Source of the DNA: Ensifer sp. USDA 6670
Lineage (GTDB): Bacteria > Pseudomonadota > Alphaproteobacteria > Rhizobiales > Rhizobiaceae
Direction of reading: 5' to 3'
Length of the DNA stretch: 64,000 nucleotides
Assembly: GCA_000421085.1 (NCBI GenBank)
Contig: ATWE01000011.1
Coordinates: forward strand, 168,365-232,364
Shown here piece after piece: positions 1 to 8,070 of this stretch; the first letter of the stretch is position 1; the number at the start of each line of letters is the position of its first letter. The translations under genes were made by a program, and so were the position numbers. A model generated the notes under the pieces. The model was given only the letters and a program-made list of their open reading frames with translations, was not told the DNA's origin and did no database searches.

Positions 1-415
1 AGCCCCGCGACTGGAAAATCATTGCTTGCAAACGTCTTTGCACTGAGTTGGGTTCACCCTCCAAACGAACACAGCCTAGCGCATGGCACATTGCATCGGA
101 GAAGGGCATCCATTGTGAGAGAATGTTGAGCAGATCATCGGACATCATGTTTTCCAAAGGCCCAACGCCTAACTGGCCGAGAGCTTTTTCATGTTCAGGC
201 AGTCGAGCTCGCGCAATAATTGCAAGGACGCGCTGAAGAACAACCTCGCCCTCTTCTGACGAGTAATCGTTGGTGGTCCACCACCATGCATCTGGATCGG
301 ACAAGTAACCTTGTACGTATGATTCGAGCGTAAGTGCAGAGTGTTCTAGCTCTGGCAACCACGAATGGTTCGATGCAATGGCTTCGGGAGTAAATGCTTC
401 AAGGTGTTTCATCAT
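1..415 (-). CDS. Hypothetical protein, 3' end outside the window
   Basis: An open frame on the minus strand begins at ATG 412 (or the adjacent in-frame ATG 415) and stays open to the window edge, about 137 codons. The protein is acidic and Trp-rich (a WWWTTNDYSSEEGE stretch near residue 42) followed by a helical segment with IIARARLPEHEKALGQLG and GPLENM. That arrangement resembles small DUF6869-type proteins with a conserved GPLE core; this family link comes from memory and is weak. A purine-rich GAGAATGAG lies just upstream of the start. Base composition looks lower in GC than the rest of the window, which suggests acquired DNA. Function unknown. Confidence 0.6.
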   Translation of the reverse strand, partial: MMKHLEAFTPEAIASNHSWLPELEHSALTLESYVQGYLSDPDAWWWTTNDYSSEEGEVVLQRVLAIIARARLPEHEKALGQLGVGPLENMMSDDLLNILSQWMPFSDAMCHALGCVRLEGEPNSVQRRLQAMIFQSRG

Positions 416-683
416 CTCATTCTCAATAAACAAAGAGAACTTAGCCAATCACGTCTAAGGTCGCGATTGTCTCCGTTTATCCGCCTACGGTAACCGCCAT
501 TAGCGAAACGTAACCCCTGTGAATGTCAACGCACCCTTCGTGGCCGGAAAACTCAGCGCCATTGATGGTAGTGGTTCCGCCGGAGCGTTGAGACCGTCGG
601 CTAGTCGGTCGATGGACCCGATTACCCGAGGCGGCCTCCGGATTTTTTAAACAGCCTCGGCCAACTGCCGCCACGAGGGAACG
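416..683. other. Gap with no convincing gene
   Basis: This stretch separates the edge gene from the transposase remnant. The minus strand stays open for about 65 codons, but the translation has no recognisable family and no ribosome binding site. It may be the decayed 3' part of the neighbouring insertion sequence. No promoter or RNA is obvious. Confidence 0.4.
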
Positions 684-879
684 TTAGCGATAGAATTCCG
701 GCACCTTCAGCTTCGGCGTGACGTGCCAGCCGGCTTGGTCGAGAATGAGCACGGCTGTGCTCCGGGATCGGCGGCGTTACTGATCTTGGCCAGGTGTTCC
801 TGGATCGCCTCGGTGTCGCAATATGGAAGCACGAGGCCAACCCCATGCCCTTTTGTGTAAATGGCGGTCGCATCGCGCA
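684..879 (-). pseudogene. IS630-type transposase remnant
   Basis: Reading leftwards from just past the Fic stop codon, one frame gives TKGHGVGLVLPYCDTEAIQEH and continues to ISNAADPGA. A shift of one frame near base 755 then gives AVLILDQAGWHVTPKLKVP. These two pieces in this order match the catalytic-core region of IS630-family DDE transposases (a VLP..NTEA segment followed by AVLxLDxAGWH). Both ends are missing and a stop follows the KVP segment, so this is a decayed fragment of about 65 codons. It abuts the Fic stop codon directly, so an old insertion or rearrangement probably truncated whatever once lay downstream. Confidence 0.7.
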
Positions 880-1998
880 CTACCACTCGCTATTGGTATC
901 AATATTGAGGTGGTAGCGCGTGTAGCGGCGTTCTCCTGTTCTGGTCAGGCCGCCGATTTCCACCAGCTCGTACAGATCACGCGTGGCGGTCGCGCGTGAC
1001 GCCTTGGTAATGCTGATGTAATTTTCGGCGCTCAGCCCACCCTTGAAACCGTTGATCCCCTCGCGGAACATGCGGGCAATCGCTTTGCTTTGCCGCTCGT
1101 TAAGTTGGCCGCCAAGCCGCTCGTAAAAATGTGCTTTGGCGATGTAGAAATTGACCCGCCGCATCGTGGTCTGCTGGGCTTCCAGAACGGTTTGCGCAAA
1201 ATAGACGAGCCAGTCGGTTATCTCTGTGCCTTTGTTACTCGCCTCAAGCATGTCGTAATAGCGCTTGCGGTTCCGCTCGATGGTAAAGGCCAGAGAAATC
1301 AGGCTCGGCTGCCCGAGGCTTTGCGCCAAAGCCTTTTCAGAGAGCGCACGCCCTATCCGGCCATTGCCGTCCTCGAACGGATGAATGCTCTCGAAATAGA
1401 TATGCGCCATGCCACTGCGGATCAGAGGCGAGAGCGGTGCATCCCCATCAGATGCCGTTTGATTGAACCAGGCAATGAACCTCTCCATCTCGGTCGCTAT
1501 CTGTTTAGATGGCGGTGCCTCAAAATGAATTTTGGGCCGGCCAATACTACCCGATATCACCTGCATCGGGTCGCTATGGGCGCGGTACGCCCCGATCGTG
1601 TCAATGCGCCGCTCCCCGGCCATGACCATCCTGTGCCAGGCAAAAAGCGCTTCGTCGGAAAGCGGATTGGCAAAACCTTGATAAAGATCGACCATCATTT
1701 CCGCGATACCGCGCTCTTGCGGCGGAATATGCTGGTTATCGAAACCGAGTCCAAACTGATTGCGGAGCGAGGATTGCAGGCTGTCGCGATTGAGCGTCTC
1801 ACCCTCGATTTCCGAGGTCTTCAAGGCTTCATCGCTGATAAGCTCGATACGGAGCGTGTCTCGCTCATCCGGCCGGACATGCCGATACGCACCAATGAAT
1901 TCGCCCGAGCGCAACAGGAATTGCTTTTCGAACGGTTCAATCGCTGCCGCTTCAAACGTGAATTTTGGCCAATCGGCCTGCTGCCAGTTCCAGATCAT
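880..1998 (-). CDS. Fic family protein with DUF4172 and C-terminal winged helix
   Basis: A 372-residue Fic-fold enzyme, expected to transfer AMP or another nucleotide to protein hydroxyls. The N-terminal 80 residues match DUF4172. The segment TSEIEGE at residues 61-67 fits the (S/T)xxxE inhibitory helix of self-inhibited class II Fic proteins. The catalytic loop HPFEDGNGRIGR is complete at residues 206-217. The last ~70 residues (SITKASRATATRDLYELVE, then GERRYTRYHL) look like a winged helix-turn-helix, as in SoFic-type proteins. The start codon sits inside one arm of a perfect palindrome, and a related palindrome lies over the predicted -35, so the protein may bind and repress its own promoter. 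All key residues are present. The target is unknown. Confidence 0.9.
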   Translation of the reverse strand: MIWNWQQADWPKFTFEAAAIEPFEKQFLLRSGEFIGAYRHVRPDERDTLRIELISDEALKTSEIEGETLNRDSLQSSLRNQFGLGFDNQHIPPQERGIAEMMVDLYQGFANPLSDEALFAWHRMVMAGERRIDTIGAYRAHSDPMQVISGSIGRPKIHFEAPPSKQIATEMERFIAWFNQTASDGDAPLSPLIRSGMAHIYFESIHPFEDGNGRIGRALSEKALAQSLGQPSLISLAFTIERNRKRYYDMLEASNKGTEITDWLVYFAQTVLEAQQTTMRRVNFYIAKAHFYERLGGQLNERQSKAIARMFREGINGFKGGLSAENYISITKASRATATRDLYELVEIGGLTRTGERRYTRYHLNIDTNSEW

Positions 1999-2025
1999 GA
2001 GTTATAGGGCGCCTCTCTATAACTC
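1999..2025. promoter_or_regulatory. Palindromic operator 1 of the fic gene
   Basis: The left arm GAGTTATAG (1999-2007) and right arm CTATAACTC (2017-2025) are perfect reverse complements around a 9-base spacer. The match extends two more bases on each side, so the left arm includes part of the Fic start codon. It lies downstream of the predicted -10 element, which is a typical repressor position. Confidence 0.7.
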
Positions 2026-2055
2026 ATGATACCCGCAATATTTGAGTGATAGCAA
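2026..2055 (-). promoter_or_regulatory. Predicted sigma70-type promoter of fic
   Basis: On the minus strand TTGCTA (2055-2050) is followed after 18 bases by TATCAT (2031-2026), an acceptable -35/-10 pair. Transcription would start near 2019, about 20 bases before the ATG. Operator 2 overlaps the -35 and operator 1 covers the expected transcription start. Confidence 0.5.
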
Positions 2056-2070
2056 GCTATTCTATCGCTC
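2044..2070. promoter_or_regulatory. Palindromic operator 2 of the fic gene
   Basis: The arms GAGTGATAG (2044-2052) and CTATCGCTC (2062-2070) match as reverse complements at 8 of 9 positions around a 9-base spacer. Arm sequence, arm length and spacer length all parallel operator 1, whose centre is 45 bp away, so one protein probably binds both. Confidence 0.65.
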
Positions 2071-2092
2071 ACGGCTTCGCCGAGTTCGTGTT

Positions 2093-2986
2093 CTAACGAT
2101 CGAGGCCCCAAACGTCCGGGTTTCGTGCGAAGTACTCGATCAGCATCTCGGTGAGAACCCGTACTTTCCGCTCGGGATGCTGACCGGGCGGTCGGACGAC
2201 ATAGGCGCCCGCCGAAGGTGGCGGATAGCGCGTCATGATCGGAACGAGTGCTCCGGAGGCCACATGGTCATACGTGATGCAATCGGGGAGCCAGGCGATG
2301 CCGAGCCCTGCCACCGCGGCGGCGGCGAGCGCCGCGGCGTTGTCCGCCTTGAACCTGCCCTGCGGCTGTACCGTAACGATCCTGTCGCCATTCATGAACT
2401 GCCAGGTTTCCGTCCCCTGCATAAGTGCCTGGTGGGCGACGAGATCATCCGGCGTCTGAGGTGAACCGCGCCTTGTGATATATTCCGGACTCGCGACGAG
2501 CTTTCCATAGATCGGCCCGATGCGCTTCGCGATCAGGTTGGAGTCCTGAAGGTACCCGACCCGGATCGCGCAGTCGAAACCCTCCGCGATGAGATCGACG
2601 AAGCGATCGCTGTAGGAGGTATGGATATGCAGCTTCGGGTGCTGATGCGCCATTTCCGCAAGTACGGGGGCGAAGTGGGTCGGGCCGAATGAAAGCGGCA
2701 TGGCAACCCTCAGACGGCCGCGCAACTCACCGGTGGGGAAGATCGTTTCCCTGGCCGCATCGATCTCGGCGCTGGCTCGTGCCGCGTGCTCCCTGAACGT
2801 AATTCCGGCTTCTGTAAGCGCGGCGCCGCGGGTCGTTCGTGCAAGAAGCTGGACGCCAAGCTCCGCTTCAATCCGGAAGAGCCGCCGACTGACGATCGAT
2901 TTGGAGACGCCCAGCCGGCGAGCGGCGGCCGATACGCCCCCGGCATCGGCCACTGCGACGAATGTCTGCAGATCTTCGATATCCAT
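2093..2986 (-). CDS. LysR family transcriptional regulator
   Basis: A 297-residue LysR-type regulator of usual length. The N-terminal helix-turn-helix is clear (AARRLGVSKSIVSRRL near residues 21-36). A co-inducer domain from about residue 90 follows, with the FDCAIRVGYL segment seen in the subgroup typified by regulators of quinone or aromatic stress genes. It is divergent from the isochorismatase-like hydrolase gene across about 150 bp. This is the standard layout in which a LysR protein controls its neighbour and itself, so the hydrolase is the most likely target. The inducer cannot be read from the sequence. Confidence 0.93.
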   Translation of the reverse strand: MDIEDLQTFVAVADAGGVSAAARRLGVSKSIVSRRLFRIEAELGVQLLARTTRGAALTEAGITFREHAARASAEIDAARETIFPTGELRGRLRVAMPLSFGPTHFAPVLAEMAHQHPKLHIHTSYSDRFVDLIAEGFDCAIRVGYLQDSNLIAKRIGPIYGKLVASPEYITRRGSPQTPDDLVAHQALMQGTETWQFMNGDRIVTVQPQGRFKADNAAALAAAAVAGLGIAWLPDCITYDHVASGALVPIMTRYPPPSAGAYVVRPPGQHPERKVRVLTEMLIEYFARNPDVWGLDR

Positions 2987-3138
2987 CGGCGTTCCTCATT
3001 TCGCGACACAGCTTGCCTGACTATGGCACTACCGCATCACCAGAGGGAACAGCAAATTGGGCCCAGGCAACGTCGCCCTTGGGCACGTGTCTCCCGTGAA
3101 CCCATTGCCGTCCATAGCGGCAGAGAAAGGAAGTCTTG

Positions 3139-3792
3139 ATGACCCCTCGCAACGGCCTCGATTCGCTTCTTCGCCCCGAAGATTCGGTACTCGTTCTGAT
3201 CGACCATCAGCCTTACCAGCTCGCGAACCTGAACAGCCACGATCCGCACATGGTGGTCAACAACACGACCGCGCTGGCGAAGCTAGCAAAAGCCTTCAAT
3301 GTTCCGACCATTCTCACCAGCGTGATCGCGGCGCGCGGTGGACTTCTCTTTAAGCAGATCACCGACGTATTTCCGGACCAGGACGTCATCGATCGCACCT
3401 GGGTGAACACCTGGCAGGACGAGAATGTGGTGAACGTCGTCAAGGCGACCGGCCGCAAGCAGTTGATCATCGCCGGCCTGTGGACCGAGGTCTGCGTCGC
3501 AATGCCTGTCATCCAGGCCGCCGGCGAAGGCTGGGACGTGACCGTGATCACCGACGCGTCGGGCGGGATTTCGAAGGAGTCTCACGAAGTTGCCATCCAG
3601 CGAATGATCGCAGCCGGCGCGAACGTGATGACCGTGATGGCGCTCACCGGCGAATGGCAACGCGATTGGGCGCGCACCGAGCATGTCGAGGAGCTGACCG
3701 AGATTCTCATCCAGCACTTCGGCGGCAGCGGCGTCGCCTTCCTGTGGGAGCAGCAGCTCCTCAACACGCCGGTGCCGAGCGCCGCAGAGTGA
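3139..3792 (+). CDS. YcaC-like isochorismatase-family hydrolase
   Basis: A 217-residue cysteine hydrolase of the isochorismatase superfamily. The N-terminal strand carries the catalytic Asp (LVLIDHQ, D22). The nucleophile segment is GLWTEVCV with C119, preceded by ATGRKQLIIAG, a pattern closest to the YcaC subgroup of unknown substrate. The ATG at 3139 was chosen because an AAAGGA ribosome binding site lies just upstream; an overlapping TTG at 3136 would add one residue. It is divergent from a LysR gene. YcaC-like proteins are predicted to act on small amides or esters, but the substrate here is unknown. Confidence 0.9.
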   Translation: MTPRNGLDSLLRPEDSVLVLIDHQPYQLANLNSHDPHMVVNNTTALAKLAKAFNVPTILTSVIAARGGLLFKQITDVFPDQDVIDRTWVNTWQDENVVNVVKATGRKQLIIAGLWTEVCVAMPVIQAAGEGWDVTVITDASGGISKESHEVAIQRMIAAGANVMTVMALTGEWQRDWARTEHVEELTEILIQHFGGSGVAFLWEQQLLNTPVPSAAE

Positions 3793-3906
3793 TCTGAGCG
3801 GGATGACGAGATTCCTGAACGACGCTTTGTCAGCCGATCGTTGGACGACCCTCGTCATCCCCATTCCGATGGGCTGCAAATCTTCCAAGAGATTCGCCGC
3901 CGCACC

Positions 3907-3932
3907 GGAACAAAGCGGAATGCGATTCGGTT
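3907..3932 (+). promoter_or_regulatory. RpoE2/EcfG-type promoter for the ku pair
   Basis: GGAAC at 3907-3911 is followed after 17 bases by GGTT at 3929-3932. This fits the GGAAC-N18/19-TT form of the rhizobial general-stress sigma factor promoter. The -10 lies 30 bases before the first ku start, leaving a leader of about 20 bases. Confidence 0.6.
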
Positions 3933-3961
3933 GACTCCCCTGGATATGCAGGGAGTTAGCC

Positions 3962-4846
3962 ATGGCAGTCTCGGCACGAGCCCAATGGAAGGGCTATCTC
4001 CGATTTGGTGAAGTGACCGCGCCGGTGGCGCTATACACCGCCACGTCGACCTCCGACCGTATCGCTTTCCACACGGTCAACCGCGAAACCGGAAACCGGG
4101 TGCGGCGCGAGTTCGTCGATAGCGTCTCCGGCAAGCCGGTGGAAAAGGAAGATCAGGTCAAGGGCTACGAGATCGGCGACGAGCGATACGTGGTCCTCGA
4201 GCCGGAAGAAGTCGCCTCCGCCGTTCCGGAGAGCGACAAGACCCTGCGGGTCCAGGCATTCATTGCCTGCGACGATGTCGACAAGGTCTATTTCGACAAG
4301 CCCTATTACCTGACCCCGGACAAGATGGGCACGGACGCCTTTGCCCTGCTTCGGGAAGGCATGCGCAAGAAGAAGGTCGCCGCAGTCGCCCAAACGGTCC
4401 TCTTCCGCCGCATGCGCACCGTTCTGCTTCGACCGCATGACAAGGGACTGATCGCTACGACCCTGAACTTCGACTACGAGGTCCGGAGCGCCAAGGAGGC
4501 CTTTAAGGAGATTCCGGACATCAAGATCGAGGGCGAGATGCTCGATCTCGCCAAGCACATCATCGGCATGAAGAAGGGCACTTTCTCCGCCGAAGAATTC
4601 GACGACCGCTACGAGGCTGCGCTCGCCGAACTGATCAAGGCCAAGCTCGAAGGCAAGTCGCTGCCGAAACGCGCACCGCCGAAGGTCTCGAAAGCCAATG
4701 ATCTGCTCGAGGCGCTGCGCCAGAGCGCCGGGATGAAAAAGCCGCCAGCGGCATCGAAGAAGCGCGCGGGCAAGGAAAGCGCGGCAAAGACCAAGGCGAA
4801 AACGGCTGCAAAGAGCGCGCCCGCCCAGCGCCGCCGCGCCAGCTAG
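3962..4846 (+). CDS. ku: Non-homologous end-joining protein Ku (first copy)
   Basis: A 294-residue bacterial Ku. The Ku core spans about residues 8-200: WKGYLRFGEVTAPVALYTA at the start, FHTVNRETGNRVRREFVD, the ring segment around KPYYLTPDK, and RTVLLRPHDKGLIATTL. A Lys/Ala/Arg-rich tail from about residue 235 resembles the C-terminal DNA-binding extension of bacterial Ku proteins. Ku forms a ring on double-strand break ends and recruits ligase LigD, which is not in this window. The second ku gene follows after a few bases in the same transcript, so the pair may form a heterodimer. In S. meliloti two adjacent pSymB ku genes are known and stress-inducible NHEJ has been reported; equating these genes with them is inference. 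Confidence 0.95.
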   Translation: MAVSARAQWKGYLRFGEVTAPVALYTATSTSDRIAFHTVNRETGNRVRREFVDSVSGKPVEKEDQVKGYEIGDERYVVLEPEEVASAVPESDKTLRVQAFIACDDVDKVYFDKPYYLTPDKMGTDAFALLREGMRKKKVAAVAQTVLFRRMRTVLLRPHDKGLIATTLNFDYEVRSAKEAFKEIPDIKIEGEMLDLAKHIIGMKKGTFSAEEFDDRYEAALAELIKAKLEGKSLPKRAPPKVSKANDLLEALRQSAGMKKPPAASKKRAGKESAAKTKAKTAAKSAPAQRRRAS

Positions 4847-4863
4847 AGGGGATGAGGAAAACG

Positions 4864-5682
4864 ATGGCGCCCCCACGTCCATATTGGAAAGGCTATCTGA
4901 AACTCTCGCTCGTCACCTGCCCCGTTTCGATGATGCCGGCGACCAGCGAGTCCGAGAAGGTCCGCTTCCACACGCTCAACCGCAAGTCCAACAACCGCGT
5001 CGTCTCCAGATACGTCGATGCGGTGACCGGCAAGGAGGTCGACGAAGACGACGAGGTAAAAGGTTATGAGCGCGGCGAAAACGACTTCCTCGTGATCGAG
5101 GACGAAGAGCTGCAGAGTGTCGCTCTCGAAAGTGCCAGGACCATCGACATCGAGAAATTCGTTCCGCGCGATACGATAGAATGGATCTGGCTGGAGAAGC
5201 CTCACTACCTTACGCCTTCGGACGAGGTCGGCCATGAAGCATTCAGTGTGATCCGCGACGCCATGGTAGCCGAGAAGGTCGCCGGCATTTCCCGGCTCGT
5301 GATCGGCCGCCGCGAACGCGCCGTGATGCTGGAACCGTGCGGCAAAGGCATCGTCGTATGGACCCTTCGCTATGGCGACGAGGTACGCAAGCCGGAGAAC
5401 TATTTCGCCGATATCGGCGATGGGGACAACGATCCGAAACTGATGAGCCTCGTCACGTCGCTGATCGAAGAGCGCAGCAAACCGTGGAATCCCGACATGG
5501 TCGGCGATCCCGTCCAGGAAAAGCTGCTCGAAATCATAGAAAGCAAGCGGAAGTCTGCGAAGAAGGTAGCCAAGCCAAAAGGCAAGGAGGGAGAGCCGGT
5601 CCACGCCGGCAACGTCATCGACCTCATGGCGGCGCTCAAGGGAAGCCTCGAGAAAAAGAAACCCGGGGGCAAGAAGTCTTAA
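4864..5682 (+). CDS. ku: Non-homologous end-joining protein Ku (second copy)
   Basis: A 272-residue Ku with the same core as its neighbour (WKGYLKLSLVTCPVSM, FHTLNRKSNNRVVSRYVD, KPHYLTPSDE, MLEPCGKGIVVWTLRY). Its Lys-rich tail (GSLEKKKPGGKKS) is shorter than that of the first copy. ATG 4864 is preferred because GAGG lies seven bases upstream. An in-frame ATG at 4852 sits too close to the only purine-rich sequence before it. The 17-base gap from the first ku gene indicates co-transcription. The two copies are clearly diverged rather than a recent duplication, which fits a specialised heterodimer. Confidence 0.94.
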   Translation: MAPPRPYWKGYLKLSLVTCPVSMMPATSESEKVRFHTLNRKSNNRVVSRYVDAVTGKEVDEDDEVKGYERGENDFLVIEDEELQSVALESARTIDIEKFVPRDTIEWIWLEKPHYLTPSDEVGHEAFSVIRDAMVAEKVAGISRLVIGRRERAVMLEPCGKGIVVWTLRYGDEVRKPENYFADIGDGDNDPKLMSLVTSLIEERSKPWNPDMVGDPVQEKLLEIIESKRKSAKKVAKPKGKEGEPVHAGNVIDLMAALKGSLEKKKPGGKKS

Positions 5683-5771
5683 ACGGCAAGGCGAGCGGCC
5701 TACGCCGCCGGAGCTATCCGGGTATCCCCGGAATCCGCATGTAGTTGTATAATTTCTCTGCTTTCGTTCCG

Positions 5772-5914
5772 AGGCCTGTTGAGATTCGGGATAACCCGGA
5801 CGGCTTGTTTGATCTCCTCATCCCTGTGCTCGTCACAGAGATGAGGGCCAGGAGAGACGCCATCACCCATCTCGCGGCAGCCGTCATAAACTCCAGATGA
5901 ATCTCAATAGGCCT
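5772..5914. repeat. MITE-like element with 16-bp terminal inverted repeats
   Basis: AGGCCTGTTGAGATTC at 5772-5787 and GAATCTCAATAGGCCT at 5899-5914 are inverted repeats matching at 15 of 16 positions. They bound a 143-bp non-coding block. Inside is a hairpin (5816-5846, CCTCATC and GATGAGG arms with CTGTG/CACAG inner stem). A related hairpin occurs at 60746-60774. No clear target duplication is visible. The rest of the 5683-6043 gap holds the kup promoter region. Confidence 0.6.
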
Positions 5915-5941
5915 TAAGAAAATCGAAAGGCAGCATCAGCA

Positions 5942-5967
5942 GGAACAAACAGGAAAGCGTTTCAGTT
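5942..5967 (+). promoter_or_regulatory. Possible RpoE2/EcfG-type promoter upstream of kup
   Basis: GGAAC (5942-5946), 17 bases, then AGTT (5964-5967). The spacing fits the stress sigma consensus, but the -10 has A in place of C or G and lies 77 bases from the kup start, so this is weaker than the other copies. Confidence 0.35.
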
Positions 5968-6043
5968 AGTTCGGTTGCTGGACTCTCGACGGCATTGAGC
6001 TTCTTCGAGATGTATCAGCACGTCGCCGCAGCAAGGGACAACT

Positions 6044-7945
6044 ATGGCCGACTCCCTCGACCACGCACCGGCTCAAGCGAACAATCTGCCGCAGTTTCTG
6101 GCGCTGACGATTGGAGCAATCGGCGTAGTCTACGGCGATATCGGAACCAGTCCTCTTTACGCCTTCCGCGAGGCGCTGCGCCCACTCGGGGCAGGTGGTG
6201 TCGGGCGAGAAGAGGTTATCGGCCTCGTATCGTTGGTGATCTGGACGCTTACAGCCATCGTCACCATCAAATACGTGCTCTTCCTGCTTCGCGCTGACAA
6301 TGATGGTGAGGGCGGCACTCTGTCCCTGCTGGCCCTGTTGCTGAAGAAGGGAACGAGGTATCCGGTCATGATGTTTTTTGCCGGCGTTCTCGGTGCCTCC
6401 CTGTTCATCGGCGACGCGATGATCACGCCAGCGCTGTCGGTGCTCTCGGCCGTCGAGGGGTTGAAGCTCGTGACGCCGGCGCTTGACGACTACGTCCTCC
6501 CGATCTCCGTCGTGATAATCCTGCTGCTTTTTGCCGTCCAGCCACGCGGGACAGGGGCGGTTTCGATTTTCTTCGGTCCGATCACCCTGATTTGGTTTCT
6601 CGTCATGGCGGCTGCAGGCATTGCGCATATCGGCGACGATTTGGCGATCCTTTCAGCCTTCAACCCGCTCTATGCGGTCGGCTTCTTATGGAATGCCGGC
6701 CTCGTCGGCTTTATCGTGCTCGGCGCCATCTTCCTTACCGTGACCGGCGCCGAAGCGCTTTATGCCGATCTGGGGCACTTCGGCCGGCGGCCCATCCAGT
6801 CGGCGTGGTTTACGGTCGTGTTCCCGGCCCTTGCATTGAACTACCTCGGACAGGGCGCGCTGGTGTTATCCCACCCGGATGCCATCTCGAACCCGTTTTT
6901 CCTGATGTTCCCGAACTGGGCCTTGTTGCCGATGGTGGTTCTTGCCACTGCAGCAACGATCATCGCCAGCCAGTCCGTGATCACCGGAGCCTTTTCGCTC
7001 ATACGGCAAGCGATTCACCTCGGCTTCCTGCCGCGGTTTGAGATCTGCTACACCTCGGAAACCCAGACGGGTCAGATATATCTGCCTTTGGTCAACACCA
7101 CCCTCCTGATTGGCGTGCTCGCTCTCATGCTGGTATTCGGCAGTTCCGAATCCCTTGCTCCGGCATACGGCGTATCCATCACCGGCGCGATGGTGATCGA
7201 TACAATCCTTGCCTTCGAGTTCGTTCGGCGCCAATGGGGCTGGGCCGCGTTGACAGCTACAACGGTTCTGCTTCCCTTGTTCAGCCTTGAACTAGTCTTC
7301 CTTGGCGCCAACTTGTTCAAGGTTCAACACGGTGGTTACGTGCCGATCCTCATTGCCGGCGCCTTGATCACGATGATGTGGACCTGGCGGAAAGGCATCA
7401 GCCTGCTGCGGGAGAAGACTGCCCGCCATGACATTCCGCTTAGCCAGTTCATAGCCATGGTCGAACGAAAGTCCGAGCATGCTCCCGTCGACGTCCCCGG
7501 AACAGCGATCTTCCTGACCGCAACACCCGAGACGACTCCGGCTGTTTTGTTGCACAACATCAAGCACAATCACGTGCTACACAAGCACAACGTCATCCTG
7601 ACCATCAAGACCGCCAGGGTCCCGTACGTACCCGAGAAGGAGCGCTACACAATTACAAAGCTGTCTGACCGGTTCAGCCGGTTGGAGTTGAGATTCGGCT
7701 TCATGGACGATCAGAATGTCTCAAGAGCCCTGGCGCGCTGTCGAAAGGAAGGCTTTAAGTTCGACATAATGTCGACGTCCATTTATCTCGGCCGGCGCAA
7801 ACTGATAGCGGATGCTCAATCAGGGCTGCCGCAGTGGCAGGACAAGCTCTTCATCGCCATGGCCGACTCGGCGATTGATCCAACCGAGTACTTCCATCTG
7901 CCCGCAAATCGGGTGGTCGAGTTGGGAGAGCAAGTCATCATTTAA
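6044..7945 (+). CDS. kup: Low-affinity potassium uptake protein Kup
   Basis: A 633-residue KUP/HAK/KT family K+ importer, probably a proton symporter. The family signature [14 protein letters not shown] lies at residues 27-40 in the first membrane helix. About twelve hydrophobic segments follow to about residue 460, and then a cytoplasmic tail of about 170 residues. Other family marks are DNDGEGG in the first loop, [15 protein letters not shown] and [10 protein letters not shown]. Length is normal. The start has AGGGAC upstream. It is a single gene, with a MITE-like repeat and a possible stress promoter in front. It would serve K+ uptake during osmotic adjustment, consistent with the trehalose genes elsewhere in the window. 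Confidence 0.95.
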   Translation: MADSLDHAPAQANNLPQFLALTIGAIGVVYGDIGTSPLYAFREALRPLGAGGVGREEVIGLVSLVIWTLTAIVTIKYVLFLLRADNDGEGGTLSLLALLLKKGTRYPVMMFFAGVLGASLFIGDAMITPALSVLSAVEGLKLVTPALDDYVLPISVVIILLLFAVQPRGTGAVSIFFGPITLIWFLVMAAAGIAHIGDDLAILSAFNPLYAVGFLWNAGLVGFIVLGAIFLTVTGAEALYADLGHFGRRPIQSAWFTVVFPALALNYLGQGALVLSHPDAISNPFFLMFPNWALLPMVVLATAATIIASQSVITGAFSLIRQAIHLGFLPRFEICYTSETQTGQIYLPLVNTTLLIGVLALMLVFGSSESLAPAYGVSITGAMVIDTILAFEFVRRQWGWAALTATTVLLPLFSLELVFLGANLFKVQHGGYVPILIAGALITMMWTWRKGISLLREKTARHDIPLSQFIAMVERKSEHAPVDVPGTAIFLTATPETTPAVLLHNIKHNHVLHKHNVILTIKTARVPYVPEKERYTITKLSDRFSRLELRFGFMDDQNVSRALARCRKEGFKFDIMSTSIYLGRRKLIADAQSGLPQWQDKLFIAMADSAIDPTEYFHLPANRVVELGEQVII

Positions 7946-8070
7946 GCCCTGAAGGGATTCGCTGGAGTCTATAACGGCTGCACTGCGCAGGTCTGCCGAC
8001 GCGGGCGCGTACCGCCTTGGCAACCCCTCCTCACAGGTCTAGATTACCACCCGCGGCGAGGGAGGCACTG

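Noticed and set aside
1090..2007. Plus-strand frame opposite fic
   Set aside because: It lies wholly within the Fic gene, which has an intact catalytic motif on the other strand.
5816..5846. Rho-independent terminator after the second ku gene
   Set aside because: The hairpin lacks a T-run, lies inside paired terminal repeats and recurs near 60.75 kb, so it is better explained as a repeat.
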